Part shown: positions 1 to 7,322 of the stretch, piece by piece
Layout of the letters: every line of letters starts with the position of its first letter
Position numbering within the stretch: the first letter of the stretch is position 1
Assembly: GCA_050261415.1 (NCBI GenBank)
Contig: JBLNDG010000224.1
Location: 1 to 15,407 of the forward strand
From: JBLNDG01 sp050261415
GTDB taxonomy: Bacteria; Bacillota; Clostridia; Lutisporales; Lutisporaceae
Direction of reading: 5' to 3'
DNA: 15,407 bases
Made by a program: the position numbers and the translations under genes
The notes under the pieces: model-generated
What the model saw: the letters and a program-made list of their open reading frames with translations, nothing else
The model's database searches: none
What the model was told of the DNA's origin: nothing

Positions 1-533
1 CGGACCTGTTTGGTGTACATATTGGCTGGGTATTTGCTCTTTTGTTGGTGGTTCTCGTACATATATTCATGAACCACACAAAAAGGGGCTATGAAATTGC
101 TGTAATTGGTGAGAGTACCAATACAGCACGCTATGCGGGCATTAATATTAAAAAGACTATATTAATAGCCATAATGCTCTCCGGCGGCCTTTGCGGCCTG
201 GTCGGGATGATTCAGGCTTCTGCTGTAAATAACACGCTGTCGGTGGAAATAACCGGCGGTGTTGGATATACCGCAATTATTACAGCTTGGCTGGCAGCCT
301 TGAGTGCGCCGCTAATTTTAGTGGTATCCGTTCTTTTTGCAGCACTTCTGGAGGGCGGGTCATATATACAGACTGTTTTTGGTATACCCCAGGCAGCTGC
401 AGAAATACTGCAAGGAATCATTTTATTCTTCGTATTGGGCAGTGAATTTTTTGTACGATACAAATTTGTATTGGTTAAAAGACGTCAAACTGTTCTAGGT
501 AATCAAGTCACTTCGGGAAAGGAGGTTCACTGA
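1..533 (+). CDS. BMP-family ABC transporter permease, 3' part
   Basis: This is the C-terminal part of an inner-membrane permease of the BMP-type ABC importers (YufP/NupP-like, usually for nucleosides). The reading frame is open from base 3 at the window edge, so the true start lies upstream; the TTG at 42 is only an internal codon. Visible features are several hydrophobic helices, a conserved-looking cytoplasmic stretch (GYEIAVIGESTNTARYAGIN) and the family-typical segment GGVGYTAIITAWLAALSAP in the middle of the visible part. The C-terminal tail is charged and ends in TGA two bases before the next gene's ATG, and the next gene's AAAGGAGG ribosome site lies inside this gene. The partner permease follows directly; the ATPase and binding-protein genes would be expected upstream, outside the window. 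The substrate cannot be fixed from the permease alone. Confidence 0.9.
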   Translation, partial: DLFGVHIGWVFALLLVVLVHIFMNHTKRGYEIAVIGESTNTARYAGINIKKTILIAIMLSGGLCGLVGMIQASAVNNTLSVEITGGVGYTAIITAWLAALSAPLILVVSVLFAALLEGGSYIQTVFGIPQAAAEILQGIILFFVLGSEFFVRYKFVLVKRRQTVLGNQVTSGKEVH

Positions 534-535
534 TT

Positions 536-1471
536 ATGGAAGCAGTAATTTCCTTTCTACATGCGGCAATTATAGCAGGCACACCTCTTTTGTTTGCAAC
601 ACTCGGGGAAATCATAACAGAGCGCTCCGGTAACTTAAACCTTGGGGTGGAAGGCATGATGCTGATGGGTGCGGTTATGGGCTTTATGGTAGGGCTGTCG
701 ACAGGAAATGCCGCACTGGCATTATTAACGGCCATGATTGCAGGAGCGTGCGGTGCATTTATTTTTGCCTTCTTAACAATTACACTGAGGGCAAATCAGG
801 TTGTATCCGGTTTGACTCTGACAATATTCGGTTCAGGCTTTGCAGATTTTGTCGGACAGGATCTGGTAGGACAGATAGCACCTGAAGGCTTAAGGCTGTT
901 TTTCAGGCCGTATACCATACCTTTGCTCGGCAATATACCGGTCATAGGCCCGGTGCTGTTCAGGCAGGATGCTTTTGTTTACCTGGGCTATGCAACAGCT
1001 ATACTGTTGGGGATATATCTTTATAAAACCAGCTGGGGAATGAACCTGCGGGCCGTCGGAGAGAATCCGGGAGCGGCAGATGCTGCCGGTATTAACATTA
1101 CTTTGTACAAGTATTTACATACTTTGCTGGGTGGAGCTCTCTGCGGTCTTGGAGGAGCTTATCTGTCCCTGGTATATGTACCGGCTTTGCAGGAAGGTGT
1201 TACAGCAGGAAGAGGCTGGATAGCCGTTGCATTGGTTATTTTCGCAACTTGGAATCCTTACAAAGCTTTATTTGGTGCTTATCTGTTCGGTGGGTTGGAT
1301 ATAATCGGTTTTAGGATACAAAACCTGGGGATCAATATATCCCAGTATTTTATAGACATGCTGCCATACCTGGTAACCATTACCGTACTGGTGGTCGTGT
1401 CCATGAGAAAGTCGAAGGAGAAGGCGCCGCCAAAAGCATTGGGGAACGCATATTTCCGGGAGGAACGCTAA
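536..1471 (+). CDS. BMP-family ABC transporter permease (second subunit)
   Basis: This 311-residue membrane protein is the second permease of the same ABC importer (YufQ/NupQ-like). The family signature is seen at about residues 24-45, where GEIITERSGNLNLGVEG is followed by MMLMGA. About eight to ten hydrophobic helices follow, and a cytoplasmic EAA-like loop is seen near GENPGAADAAGIN, about residues 178-190. The length is normal for the family. The ATG at 536 is chosen because AAAGGAGG (519-526) sits at good distance and the gene follows the previous stop by two bases, so the two are almost certainly co-translated. The C-terminus is a short basic tail. A terminator follows within 45-70 bases, making this the last gene of the transporter operon. 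Nucleosides are the usual substrate for close relatives, but that is inference from family knowledge. Confidence 0.92.
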   Translation: MEAVISFLHAAIIAGTPLLFATLGEIITERSGNLNLGVEGMMLMGAVMGFMVGLSTGNAALALLTAMIAGACGAFIFAFLTITLRANQVVSGLTLTIFGSGFADFVGQDLVGQIAPEGLRLFFRPYTIPLLGNIPVIGPVLFRQDAFVYLGYATAILLGIYLYKTSWGMNLRAVGENPGAADAAGINITLYKYLHTLLGGALCGLGGAYLSLVYVPALQEGVTAGRGWIAVALVIFATWNPYKALFGAYLFGGLDIIGFRIQNLGINISQYFIDMLPYLVTITVLVVVSMRKSKEKAPPKALGNAYFREER

Positions 1472-1513
1472 TAGTTTTTAATACTGGCGCAATAGGGCTC
1501 TTATGCGACATAT

Positions 1514-1542
1514 CAGCGCACCCGGATAGGGTGCTGTTTTTT
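1514..1542 (+). terminator. Rho-independent terminator after the ABC transporter operon
   Basis: The stem GCACCC (1518-1523) and GGGTGC (1529-1534) with loop GGATA is followed by TGTTTTTT. It lies 45 bases past the last permease stop and separates the transporter operon from the lysis remnants. The stem is short but GC-rich. Confidence 0.75.
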
Positions 1543-1561
1543 CCAAAATGGAGAGTGATAC

Positions 1562-1820
1562 ATAATAAATGACCGCTGCAAGGACTGCATACAAATCAGC
1601 AACCTGGAAAAAAGACTGGTGGGGCTGGAAGTATGAGATTAAGGACAGCATCAGGCAGATTGCGGAAAAGATCGGTATAATCGAGAGAAAACCCGCAAAA
1701 CGCTGGGATGATATGGTAAAAATAATAGTGGCCGTGCTGGTGACAGCTGCGGTCACTTATTTTTTTCAAAAAATAAGGAGGAAACAACATGTACGGTTTC
1801 TTAAAATACAATCTGTTTAA
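1562..1820 (+). pseudogene. XhlA-like phage lysis-associated membrane protein, frame-broken
   Basis: Two frames together look like one short phage protein of the XhlA/hemolysin-like type found beside holins. Frame A (from about 1562 to the TGA at 1634) encodes NDRCKDCIQISNLEKRLVGL, a start-like region and a coiled coil with leucine heptads. Frame B (open from ATG 1569 to the stop at 1820) only looks protein-like after about 1635, where it reads EIKDSIRQIAEKIGIIERKP, then AKRWDDMV, then one membrane helix (KIIVAVLVTAAVTYFF). The switch between frames near 1628-1638 suggests a frameshift or out-of-frame deletion; the combined product would also be shorter than I expect for such proteins, with coiled coil missing. 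Frame A has no ATG: the codon at 1562 is ATA, six bases after GGAGAG (1550-1555). The 83-residue ORF from 1569 may still be translated. It overlaps the holin start by 32 bases. Confidence 0.55.
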
Positions 1821-2099
1821 TATACTTATTATAATGACCGCGGTTTTTTATTCGTTTATCTATACCGCATAGGTAAACGTGATACCGTCAAAAAGATCAT
1901 TCTCGATTTTGTCATTCAGGCAGAGAGGGCTTTGGGCTCCGGGACAGATGACCTAAAATACGCAATGGTAATTGATAGGGCATATAATGTATTGCCGGCA
2001 CTAATACGGTTTCTTATAACGAGGAAGGAGCTGGACAATCTTATCGAGGAAGCTGTTCAATACATGAAAGCGCAATTATCTGATGAAGCAGCCTTCTAG
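1789..2099 (+). pseudogene. LL-H-type phage holin, broken by a one-base slip in a T run
   Basis: ATG 1789 follows a strong AAGGAGG site and opens a 27-codon frame (MYGFLKYNLFNILIIMTAVF...) that stops at TAG 1870. From about 1850 another frame is open to TAG 2097 and encodes RIGKRDTVKKIILDFVIQAE, then RALGSGTDD, then LKYAMVIDRAYNVLPALIRF. This matches the layout of LL-H-type holins: one N-terminal membrane helix, then an amphipathic body ending in short charged helices. Adding a single T to the six-T run at 1844-1849 joins both frames into one protein of about 103 residues with a proper membrane helix. The body of the gene looks well kept, so the slip is either recent, a sequencing error or, less likely, a programmed slippage site. 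A holin would make timed membrane holes to let the following peptidase reach the wall. Confidence 0.7.
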
Positions 2100-2168
2100 G
2101 ACATGGCGAAAAAAGTACTGCTTCATAATATGAAAGCATGTTTATCAAAATGAAAGGTGGCGAGAATA

Positions 2169-2753
2169 ATGATAAACAGCAGGGATATAAAGGATCTGCA
2201 CCCAAGGCTGCAGATGATTTGCAGAAATCATATAGAAGAATGTACAAAACGCGGAATCATGATCATTATCACATCGACACTGAGAGATCAGGATTATCAA
2301 ACATATCTTTACAATCAAGGCCGAAGCAGACCGGGAAATATTGTTACGAACTCGAAGCTGTTAGGGCCACATGGGTTTGGCTTGGCTTATGATGTTGCTC
2401 CGGTTACATCCGATGGCAAAACCATACTTTGGGAGGATACTGCAAAGTGGGAAATAATAGGGGCTGAGGGCAAAAAACTGGGGCTTACTTGGGGCGGCGA
2501 TTGGAAATCGATTGTTGACAAGCCGCATTTTGAGCTTACCGATGGACTAACTGCCGCAGCGCTGCGCTCAGGAAAGAGACCGAAATGGTGGGTTACAGCC
2601 TTAACCTTGGAAGAGGCTGTTGAGATACTGAGCGAAAAAGGAATTATCAACACACCGGAATACTGGCTGAAGAACGCAGTAATCGGAAGCAGCGTTGAAG
2701 GCGAATTCGCAGCAAAGCTGATTATCAATATGGCCAATAAGCTAATAGGTTAG
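2169..2753 (+). CDS. M15-family peptidoglycan peptidase (phage endolysin type)
   Basis: This 194-residue protein has the zinc-peptidase core of the M15 family (VanY/Ply500/CwlK group), which cuts D-Ala or L-Ala-D-Glu bonds in cell-wall peptides. Zinc ligands are visible as H68-x6-D75 in PHGFGLAYD and H120 in KPHFEL, with WGGDW just before it. Residues about 148-194 form a small C-terminal domain (EEAVEILSEKGIINTPEYWL) that is seen in many clostridial phage lysins and is probably a wall-binding or accessory part. I chose ATG 2169 because AAAGGTGG (2153-2160) lies eight bases upstream; the GTG at 2157 falls inside that site. There is no signal peptide, as expected for a holin-dependent lysin. 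All catalytic residues appear intact although its two upstream partners are broken, so the protein may be functional. Confidence 0.85.
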   Translation: MINSRDIKDLHPRLQMICRNHIEECTKRGIMIIITSTLRDQDYQTYLYNQGRSRPGNIVTNSKLLGPHGFGLAYDVAPVTSDGKTILWEDTAKWEIIGAEGKKLGLTWGGDWKSIVDKPHFELTDGLTAAALRSGKRPKWWVTALTLEEAVEILSEKGIINTPEYWLKNAVIGSSVEGEFAAKLIINMANKLIG

Positions 2754-2787
2754 CCAGTTGTAGTATATAATGAAAATTATTCAAGCC

Positions 2788-2825
2788 AACAGACTAGGAG
2801 TCATGATTCCTAGTCTGTTTTTTTT
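2788..2825 (+). terminator. Strong Rho-independent terminator after the lysin
   Basis: A perfect 12-bp stem, AACAGACTAGGA (2788-2799) with TCCTAGTCTGTT (2808-2819), encloses an eight-base loop and runs into a stretch of T (2818-2825). It closes the lysis cassette. Confidence 0.92.
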
Positions 2826-2835
2826 GTCTTGCGAT

Positions 2836-2927
2836 ACCACAGGCTAGACCCGTGGTTTAAAAAGGCTTATAGCTATGAGTAGAAAAAATAAACCGCCTCT
2901 TTAGGGGCTGTTTGTGAAAGTTATAAT
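2836..2927 (+). other. Structured intergenic region upstream of the regulator, with a possible -10 box
   Basis: The 238 bases between the lysin terminator and the regulator (2826-3063) contain no convincing gene on either strand. Three dyads occur in a row: ACCACAGG/CCCGTGGT (2836-2843 and 2849-2856, one mismatch), the near-palindrome CTTATAGCTATGAG (2866-2879), and AACCGCCTC/GGGGCTGTT (2891-2899 and 2904-2912, one mismatch, one wobble, loop TTTA). A perfect TATAAT lies at 2922-2927, but nothing near -35 resembles TTGACA. The hairpins could be a remnant of a small mobile element end or a structured leader or control region for the regulator; the sequence does not decide. Confidence 0.35.
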
Positions 2928-3063
2928 GGGCATATGAAAATGTAAATTTTTTGTTTAAGCAGGAAAAAGAGTACCGCATAAAGAAAATATATTTGGTTCT
3001 TTTCTGCGATAAAGTTGTACAAAATTTTTGAGAGTAGTCACTCATTACGAGAGGTGGACAAGT

Positions 3064-4362
3064 ATGAAGATTAAACTTGGTATTATCGGCTCCATAGAGA
3101 CAATTGATAAGATCAGGAGTGTTTTGGAAGAATTTGCAGACAAGGCTGATGCATTTATATATTGTTATCACGATAAAAGAGAGACCATTGAAATGCTGGA
3201 GGAGTGCCAAAATAAAGCTGATGTAATTTTGTTCTCCGGACAGGTACCTTATTCTATAGCCCATCAAGAATGCAACATAAGGAAACCGACGGTTTTTATT
3301 CCAAGGACGGGAACCAGTGTATACAGGGCATTTTGGCAGATGAAGATGGGAAATATTGATTTTAGCAGGATCAGCTTTGATACCATTGAACAGCAAGCTA
3401 TTGGGGAGGTTTTAAAGGAGCTTGACATTTCCCTGGACAAAATTTATGTTAAATCTTATCCGGGAGACATTGATTATAAAGAGCTTACAGACTTTCACTA
3501 TAACCTATGGAAGGACAAAAAAATAAATGTAGCAGCCACCTGCCTAAGTACTACATACAGAAATCTGAAGGCTTTGGGAGTGCCGGTTTACAGGCTGTTT
3601 CCAACCAGGCACTTGATTAGGGAATGCATTTATAAAGCAGTATATAAGGGCAATGTGGAAAAAATAAAGGCTACCCAGATGGCTGTACAGATAGTCAAAA
3701 TAAAAAGTCCGAACAAAAACATTTCTACAGAGTATGAATTTCTAAAGATAAAGAACAAACTGGAGGAAGGGCTTATAAGCTATACACAGGAGAATCTAGG
3801 GTCCATTTTCCCATTTGGTAGGGATGAATACCTGATTTTTATGACAAGGGGATCCATAGATGCATATTGTACCAGCTTCAAACTGCCGCGCTATATTGAA
3901 GCTGAATCAGACTTGAAGGTAGAGATGGCCTCCGGTATCGGATTTGGAGATTCTGTTCATGAAGCGGAAGTGAATGCAAGGAATGCACTGGATTTCGCCT
4001 TGAAGGAAAATAAAAACTGCTGCTTTATTCTGGATGAAAGTGGTATAATACTTGGCCCAGTATTCGAGGAAGAAAGCAATCCTCTTGCTTATGACTTGCT
4101 TGTAGAGGATGATGCAATGATAGAAATGGCTAAGAATATCCAAATCAGCCCCAGCTATGTATCAAAAATTAAATCGATTTTGGTCAAGCTTAATAAAAAC
4201 TGTATAGAAGCTGAAGAACTGGCTAACTACCTGGGAATCAGCGTAAGAAGCGCAAGAAGGATATTGAAACAAATAACCGATGCCGGATATGGCAGCATAA
4301 TAGCCAGTGAAAGCAGAGCCGGTATAGGCAGACCAAGACAGATATACGAGATTGATTTTTAA
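3064..4362 (+). CDS. Transcriptional regulator with GGDEF-like core and C-terminal winged helix
   Basis: This 432-residue cytoplasmic protein is probably the regulator of the downstream transporter and hydrolase genes. Three parts can be seen. Residues 1 to about 200 form an alpha/beta sensor-like region starting KIKLGIIGSIETIDKI, resembling receiver or PrpR-type ligand domains. Residues about 220-335 look like a degenerate nucleotidyl-cyclase/GGDEF-like fold, with GIGFG at 291-295 followed by EAEVNARNALDFAL; the catalytic GGDEF residues are absent, so enzymatic activity is unlikely. Residues about 350-432 are a winged helix with the recognition region ELANYLGISVRSARRIL. ATG 3064 is chosen because GAGAGGTGG (3050-3058) precedes it; the TTG at 3028 has no ribosome site. 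It has its own terminator and so is a separate transcript from the AbgT operon. I do not recognise a named family, and the ligand is unknown; a link to the neighbours is inferred from position. Confidence 0.7.
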   Translation: MKIKLGIIGSIETIDKIRSVLEEFADKADAFIYCYHDKRETIEMLEECQNKADVILFSGQVPYSIAHQECNIRKPTVFIPRTGTSVYRAFWQMKMGNIDFSRISFDTIEQQAIGEVLKELDISLDKIYVKSYPGDIDYKELTDFHYNLWKDKKINVAATCLSTTYRNLKALGVPVYRLFPTRHLIRECIYKAVYKGNVEKIKATQMAVQIVKIKSPNKNISTEYEFLKIKNKLEEGLISYTQENLGSIFPFGRDEYLIFMTRGSIDAYCTSFKLPRYIEAESDLKVEMASGIGFGDSVHEAEVNARNALDFALKENKNCCFILDESGIILGPVFEEESNPLAYDLLVEDDAMIEMAKNIQISPSYVSKIKSILVKLNKNCIEAEELANYLGISVRSARRILKQITDAGYGSIIASESRAGIGRPRQIYEIDF

Positions 4363-4397
4363 AACCCTGAGGGAATGAAAGAACCTTCGGGGTTTTT
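4361..4397 (+). terminator. Terminator after the regulator
   Basis: AAAACCCTGAGG (4361-4372) pairs with CCTTCGGGGTTTT (4384-4396) over 12 positions with two G-T pairs, followed by T. It overlaps the regulator's stop codon and leaves about 100 bases for a separate promoter before the transporter gene. Confidence 0.8.
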
Positions 4398-4407
4398 CAT
4401 TTATAAA

Positions 4408-4423
4408 AATTTTTTGAAAAATT
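4408..4423. promoter_or_regulatory. Perfect AT-rich palindrome upstream of the AbgT gene
   Basis: AATTTTT-TG-AAAAATT is a perfect 7-bp inverted repeat 75 bases before the transporter start, in the only gap where a promoter for that operon can sit. It could be an operator for the adjacent regulator. Its low complexity makes chance likely, and I found no clear -35/-10 pair beside it. Confidence 0.25.
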
Positions 4424-4497
4424 GAAGGAATATTTAAACTGATAAAGAATATATTACTAAGGGTCATGACCGAAATAAGACTGAAAGGGTGTATTAT

Positions 4498-6027
4498 ATG
4501 TTGCAAACTACAAACAAACCAAGGGGTATGTTCCGGCGTTTTTTGGACTGGGTAGAAAGGGTAGGCAATAAGCTTCCCCATCCTTTTACATTATTCATCA
4601 TATTAGCTGTGTTGACAATGGTTCTCTCGGCTATATTTTCAGGCTTAGGAATAAAGGTAATCCACCCCGGAACACATAAGGAAGTAGTCATACGAAGCCT
4701 TTTGTCTAAAGATGGTATACTTTGGATTATAGACAGTTTTTTGAAAAATTTTATAGGTTTTGCACCGCTGGGATTGGTCTTGGTAATGACATTCGGTATA
4801 GGTCTGGCAGAAGAAGTAGGACTTGTCTTTACCTCACTGAGAAAATTGGTTATGGGTGCTCCAAAATCACTTATTACAGCTACGGTAATATTCGTAGGTA
4901 TAATGGGCAATATTGCTTCTGATGCGGCTTTTGTAGTAATTCCACCGCTAGCGGCAATAATTTTCCTGGCAGTTAAAAGACATCCGCTGGCTGGATTGGC
5001 AGCGGGCTTTGCAGGTGTTGGTGCAGGTTTTACAGCTAACCTTCTGGTAGCAGGAACAGATGCGCTGCTGGCAGGCATAACCAATGAAGCAGCAAAGTCA
5101 ATAGGTGTACAAAGTACAGTTACACCGGTTTCCAATTGGTATTTCTTGATAGCATCAACAGTGGTTCTTACTTTTATAGGTTCATGGGTCACAGAAAAGA
5201 TTGTTGAGCCGCGATTGGGAGAATACAAAGGAAACACTATGAAGGAGCTGGAAGCTCTGACTCCTTTGGAGAATAAAGGTCTTAGAAATGCTGGCATTGC
5301 AGCACTTGTATATATCGGAATAATACTTGCAGGACTTATACCCCAATCAGGAATATTGAGGGATGCAGAAAAGCATACAATTATTCCGTCTCCATTCTTG
5401 AATGGGATCATTCCAATCTTAATGATGCTTTTCTTCGTAGTAGCACTTGCTTATGGTATTACTGTAAAGTCGATCAAGAGTGAAAAGGATATACCTGTAA
5501 TGCTCGGAAAGGTAATGAAGGGCATGTCCGGATATGTTGTGCTTGTATTTGCAGCATCACAGTTTATAGCTTTCTTTAATTGGAGCAATATGGGTACAGT
5601 ACTGGCCGTAAATGGCTCCAACTTCTTGAAAAATATCGGGTTTACCGGAATTCCGCTAATAATAGGCTTTATTATAATCACCACCTTTGTAAACCTTTTT
5701 ATCGGCAGCGGATCAGCTAAATGGGCATTGCTAGCTCCAATTTTTGTACCGATGCTCTCATTAATGAACTTCTCACCTGCATTCATTCAGCTGGCATATA
5801 GAATTGGAGACTCAGCTACAAATCCGATGTCGCCGTTATTCCCATATTTCCCGGTAATTCTGGCTTTTGCACAGGAGTATGATGAAAATGCAGGGGTAGG
5901 AACTTTGCTATCCCTTATGATACCATACAGCTTGATATTCCTGGCAGTCTGGTTAGTTCAACTGGTAGTTTGGATGGTATTCAACCTTCCCATAGGACCA
6001 GACGCAATAGTTTATTTACTTAAATAA
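4498..6027 (+). CDS. abgT: AbgT-family p-aminobenzoyl-glutamate transporter
   Basis: This 509-residue membrane protein belongs to the AbgT family, whose characterised members import p-aminobenzoyl-glutamate, a folate breakdown product (E. coli AbgT); some others export sulfonamides. The N-terminus carries the family start pattern, a short charged leader then VERVGNKLPHPFTLFIILAV. Family motifs follow in order: FIGFAPLGLVLVMTFGIGLA, then GIMGNIASDAAFVVIPPLAA, AGFAGVGAGFTANLLVAGTD, and near the end GSGSAKWALLAPIFVPM with GDSATNPMSPLFPYFP. The length is normal. ATG 4498 is chosen because AAAGGG (4484-4489) is eight bases upstream; GTG 4489 overlaps that site. Two amidohydrolases follow, as in the E. 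coli abg cluster, which supports import of an amide-linked substrate that is then cleaved inside the cell. The exact substrate could be another N-acyl amino acid. Confidence 0.92.
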   Translation: MLQTTNKPRGMFRRFLDWVERVGNKLPHPFTLFIILAVLTMVLSAIFSGLGIKVIHPGTHKEVVIRSLLSKDGILWIIDSFLKNFIGFAPLGLVLVMTFGIGLAEEVGLVFTSLRKLVMGAPKSLITATVIFVGIMGNIASDAAFVVIPPLAAIIFLAVKRHPLAGLAAGFAGVGAGFTANLLVAGTDALLAGITNEAAKSIGVQSTVTPVSNWYFLIASTVVLTFIGSWVTEKIVEPRLGEYKGNTMKELEALTPLENKGLRNAGIAALVYIGIILAGLIPQSGILRDAEKHTIIPSPFLNGIIPILMMLFFVVALAYGITVKSIKSEKDIPVMLGKVMKGMSGYVVLVFAASQFIAFFNWSNMGTVLAVNGSNFLKNIGFTGIPLIIGFIIITTFVNLFIGSGSAKWALLAPIFVPMLSLMNFSPAFIQLAYRIGDSATNPMSPLFPYFPVILAFAQEYDENAGVGTLLSLMIPYSLIFLAVWLVQLVVWMVFNLPIGPDAIVYLLK

Positions 6028-6037
6028 TTTTCTGTTT

Positions 6038-6055
6038 CAGGCAGGGTAATGCCTG
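6038..6055 (+). other. Small hairpin between abgT and the first hydrolase
   Basis: CAGGCA (6038-6043) and TGCCTG (6050-6055) form a 6-bp stem with loop GGGTAA, with no T run after it. A second small dyad, ATAGC-TTT-GCTAT, follows about 15 bases later. These lie in the 104-base gap of the operon and might affect transcript processing or partial attenuation; they are not a convincing terminator. Confidence 0.35.
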
Positions 6056-6131
6056 TTGGTTGTAAAGCATAGCTTTGCTATCGGATAAATTAAGAAATGT
6101 TTTTACATATAAATCTAGGAGGCAATTTCTA

Positions 6132-7322
6132 ATGGAAACAGTTAAGAAACTTATTGAGGATATATACCCAAGAGTAGTCGACTGGCGACGGGATTTTCAT
6201 ATGTATCCGGAAATCAGTGGAACAGAAGAAAGGACGGCTGGCAAAATTGCAGAGGTTCTAAGGCAGTTGCCTATAGAAATAAAGGAAAACGTAGGCGGCT
6301 ATGGAGTCGTAGGCTTGCTGCACGGTTCAAAACCCGGCAAGGCAATAGCATTACGTGCTGATATGGATGCTCTGCCTATACAGGAACAGAATGACTATGA
6401 TTTTGCCTCTAAGCATGAAGGAAAAATGCATGCCTGCGGACATGACGGGCATACAGCAATTTTGCTCGGTACTGCAGTGATTTTATCCAAATTGAAGGAT
6501 GAAATTGCCGGATGTATAAAGTTTATTTTCCAGCCTGCAGAGGAACTTGCTCCAATTGGAGGAGCAAAGCCTATGATTGAGGCTGGAGTTTTGGAAAACC
6601 CTCAAGTTGATGCCATATTCGGACTTCACATATGGCCTAATCTGCCAAAGGGAAAAATAGGAATCAAAAATGGTGCCTTTATGGCATCATCCGATCCATT
6701 TGTAGTAGAGGTCTTTGGTCAAAACGGGCATGCATCCGCACCCCATGAAGCTGTAGATGCATTGGCAGCCGGCTGTCAGGTTGTAAATATGCTGCAGATG
6801 ATTGTCAGCAGAAATATTAATCCTCAAGAGGCAGTTGCGGTAACTATAGGAAAAATGCAAAGCGGCGCAAAATACAACGTAATTTCAGACTATACCAAGC
6901 TTGAGGGAACAGTAAGGACATTGAACCCGGAGGTTCAAAAAAAGGTCGAAATGAGGATCCGTGAAATAGTGAACGGGGTATGCCAAGCAGCAGGAACCCG
7001 TGGAGAGGTAAATTACCGATATGGGTATCCGACTCTGTTAAATGATGAGAAAATGGCAAACCTAATAAGAAATGTCGGAAGTAAAATTTTGCCGGAAAAC
7101 TCAATAACGGAAATTGACAAACCGGCAATGGGAGCAGAGGACTTTGCAAATTACCTACTAAAGGTGCCCGGCGCCTTTTTATGGCTAGGCTCGGGACAGG
7201 AGGGTTCTTATCCTATCCATCATCCTAAATTCGGTTTTGATGAGAGCATTATGAAGACAGGAATGGAAATGCTGGTCAATACGGTAATTCAATTTCTAGG
7301 AAGTGAAATATATAATGAATAG
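6132..7322 (+). CDS. M20-family metallo-amidohydrolase (HipO/N-acyl-amino-acid hydrolase type)
   Basis: This 396-residue soluble enzyme is an M20D-type amidohydrolase that uses a metal pair to cleave N-acyl amino acids. Metal-site motifs are HACGHDGH at residues 100-107 (Cys102 and His104 are expected ligands), QPAEE at 134-138, GAEDF at 334-338 and HHPKFGF from 363. The N-terminus WRRDFHMYPEISGTE is typical, and a dimerisation insert lies in the middle (FGQNGHASAPHEAVDA). The start is ATG 6132, nine bases after AGGAGG (6117-6122); the ORF extends further upstream without a ribosome site. The C-terminus overlaps the next gene by eight bases, so the two are translationally coupled. It is not AbgB-like by sequence: AbgB begins and reads differently, so this is a hippurate/IAA-amino-acid hydrolase relative taking the second-hydrolase place. 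Substrate is inferred from the AbgT neighbour. Confidence 0.9.
   Translation: METVKKLIEDIYPRVVDWRRDFHMYPEISGTEERTAGKIAEVLRQLPIEIKENVGGYGVVGLLHGSKPGKAIALRADMDALPIQEQNDYDFASKHEGKMHACGHDGHTAILLGTAVILSKLKDEIAGCIKFIFQPAEELAPIGGAKPMIEAGVLENPQVDAIFGLHIWPNLPKGKIGIKNGAFMASSDPFVVEVFGQNGHASAPHEAVDALAAGCQVVNMLQMIVSRNINPQEAVAVTIGKMQSGAKYNVISDYTKLEGTVRTLNPEVQKKVEMRIREIVNGVCQAAGTRGEVNYRYGYPTLLNDEKMANLIRNVGSKILPENSITEIDKPAMGAEDFANYLLKVPGAFLWLGSGQEGSYPIHHPKFGFDESIMKTGMEMLVNTVIQFLGSEIYNE

Noticed and set aside
2103..2153. 16-codon ORF between holin and lysin
   Set aside because: Too short, no clear ribosome site and no recognisable features; probably the spacer before the lysin.
2857..3396. 179-codon minus-strand ORF overlapping the regulator start
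   Set aside because: It overlaps the well-supported regulator gene on the opposite strand, lacks a ribosome site and reads as low-complexity Phe/Lys/Ser-rich sequence.
4398..4497. Sigma-A promoter for abgT
   Set aside because: TTGAAA and TTGAAG occur but no -10 box lies at 16-18 bases from either, so no promoter is called.
4494..5411. 305-codon minus-strand ORF opposite abgT
   Set aside because: It is an antisense shadow of the AbgT gene; its Ala/Pro/Ser-rich translation reflects the complement of hydrophobic codons.
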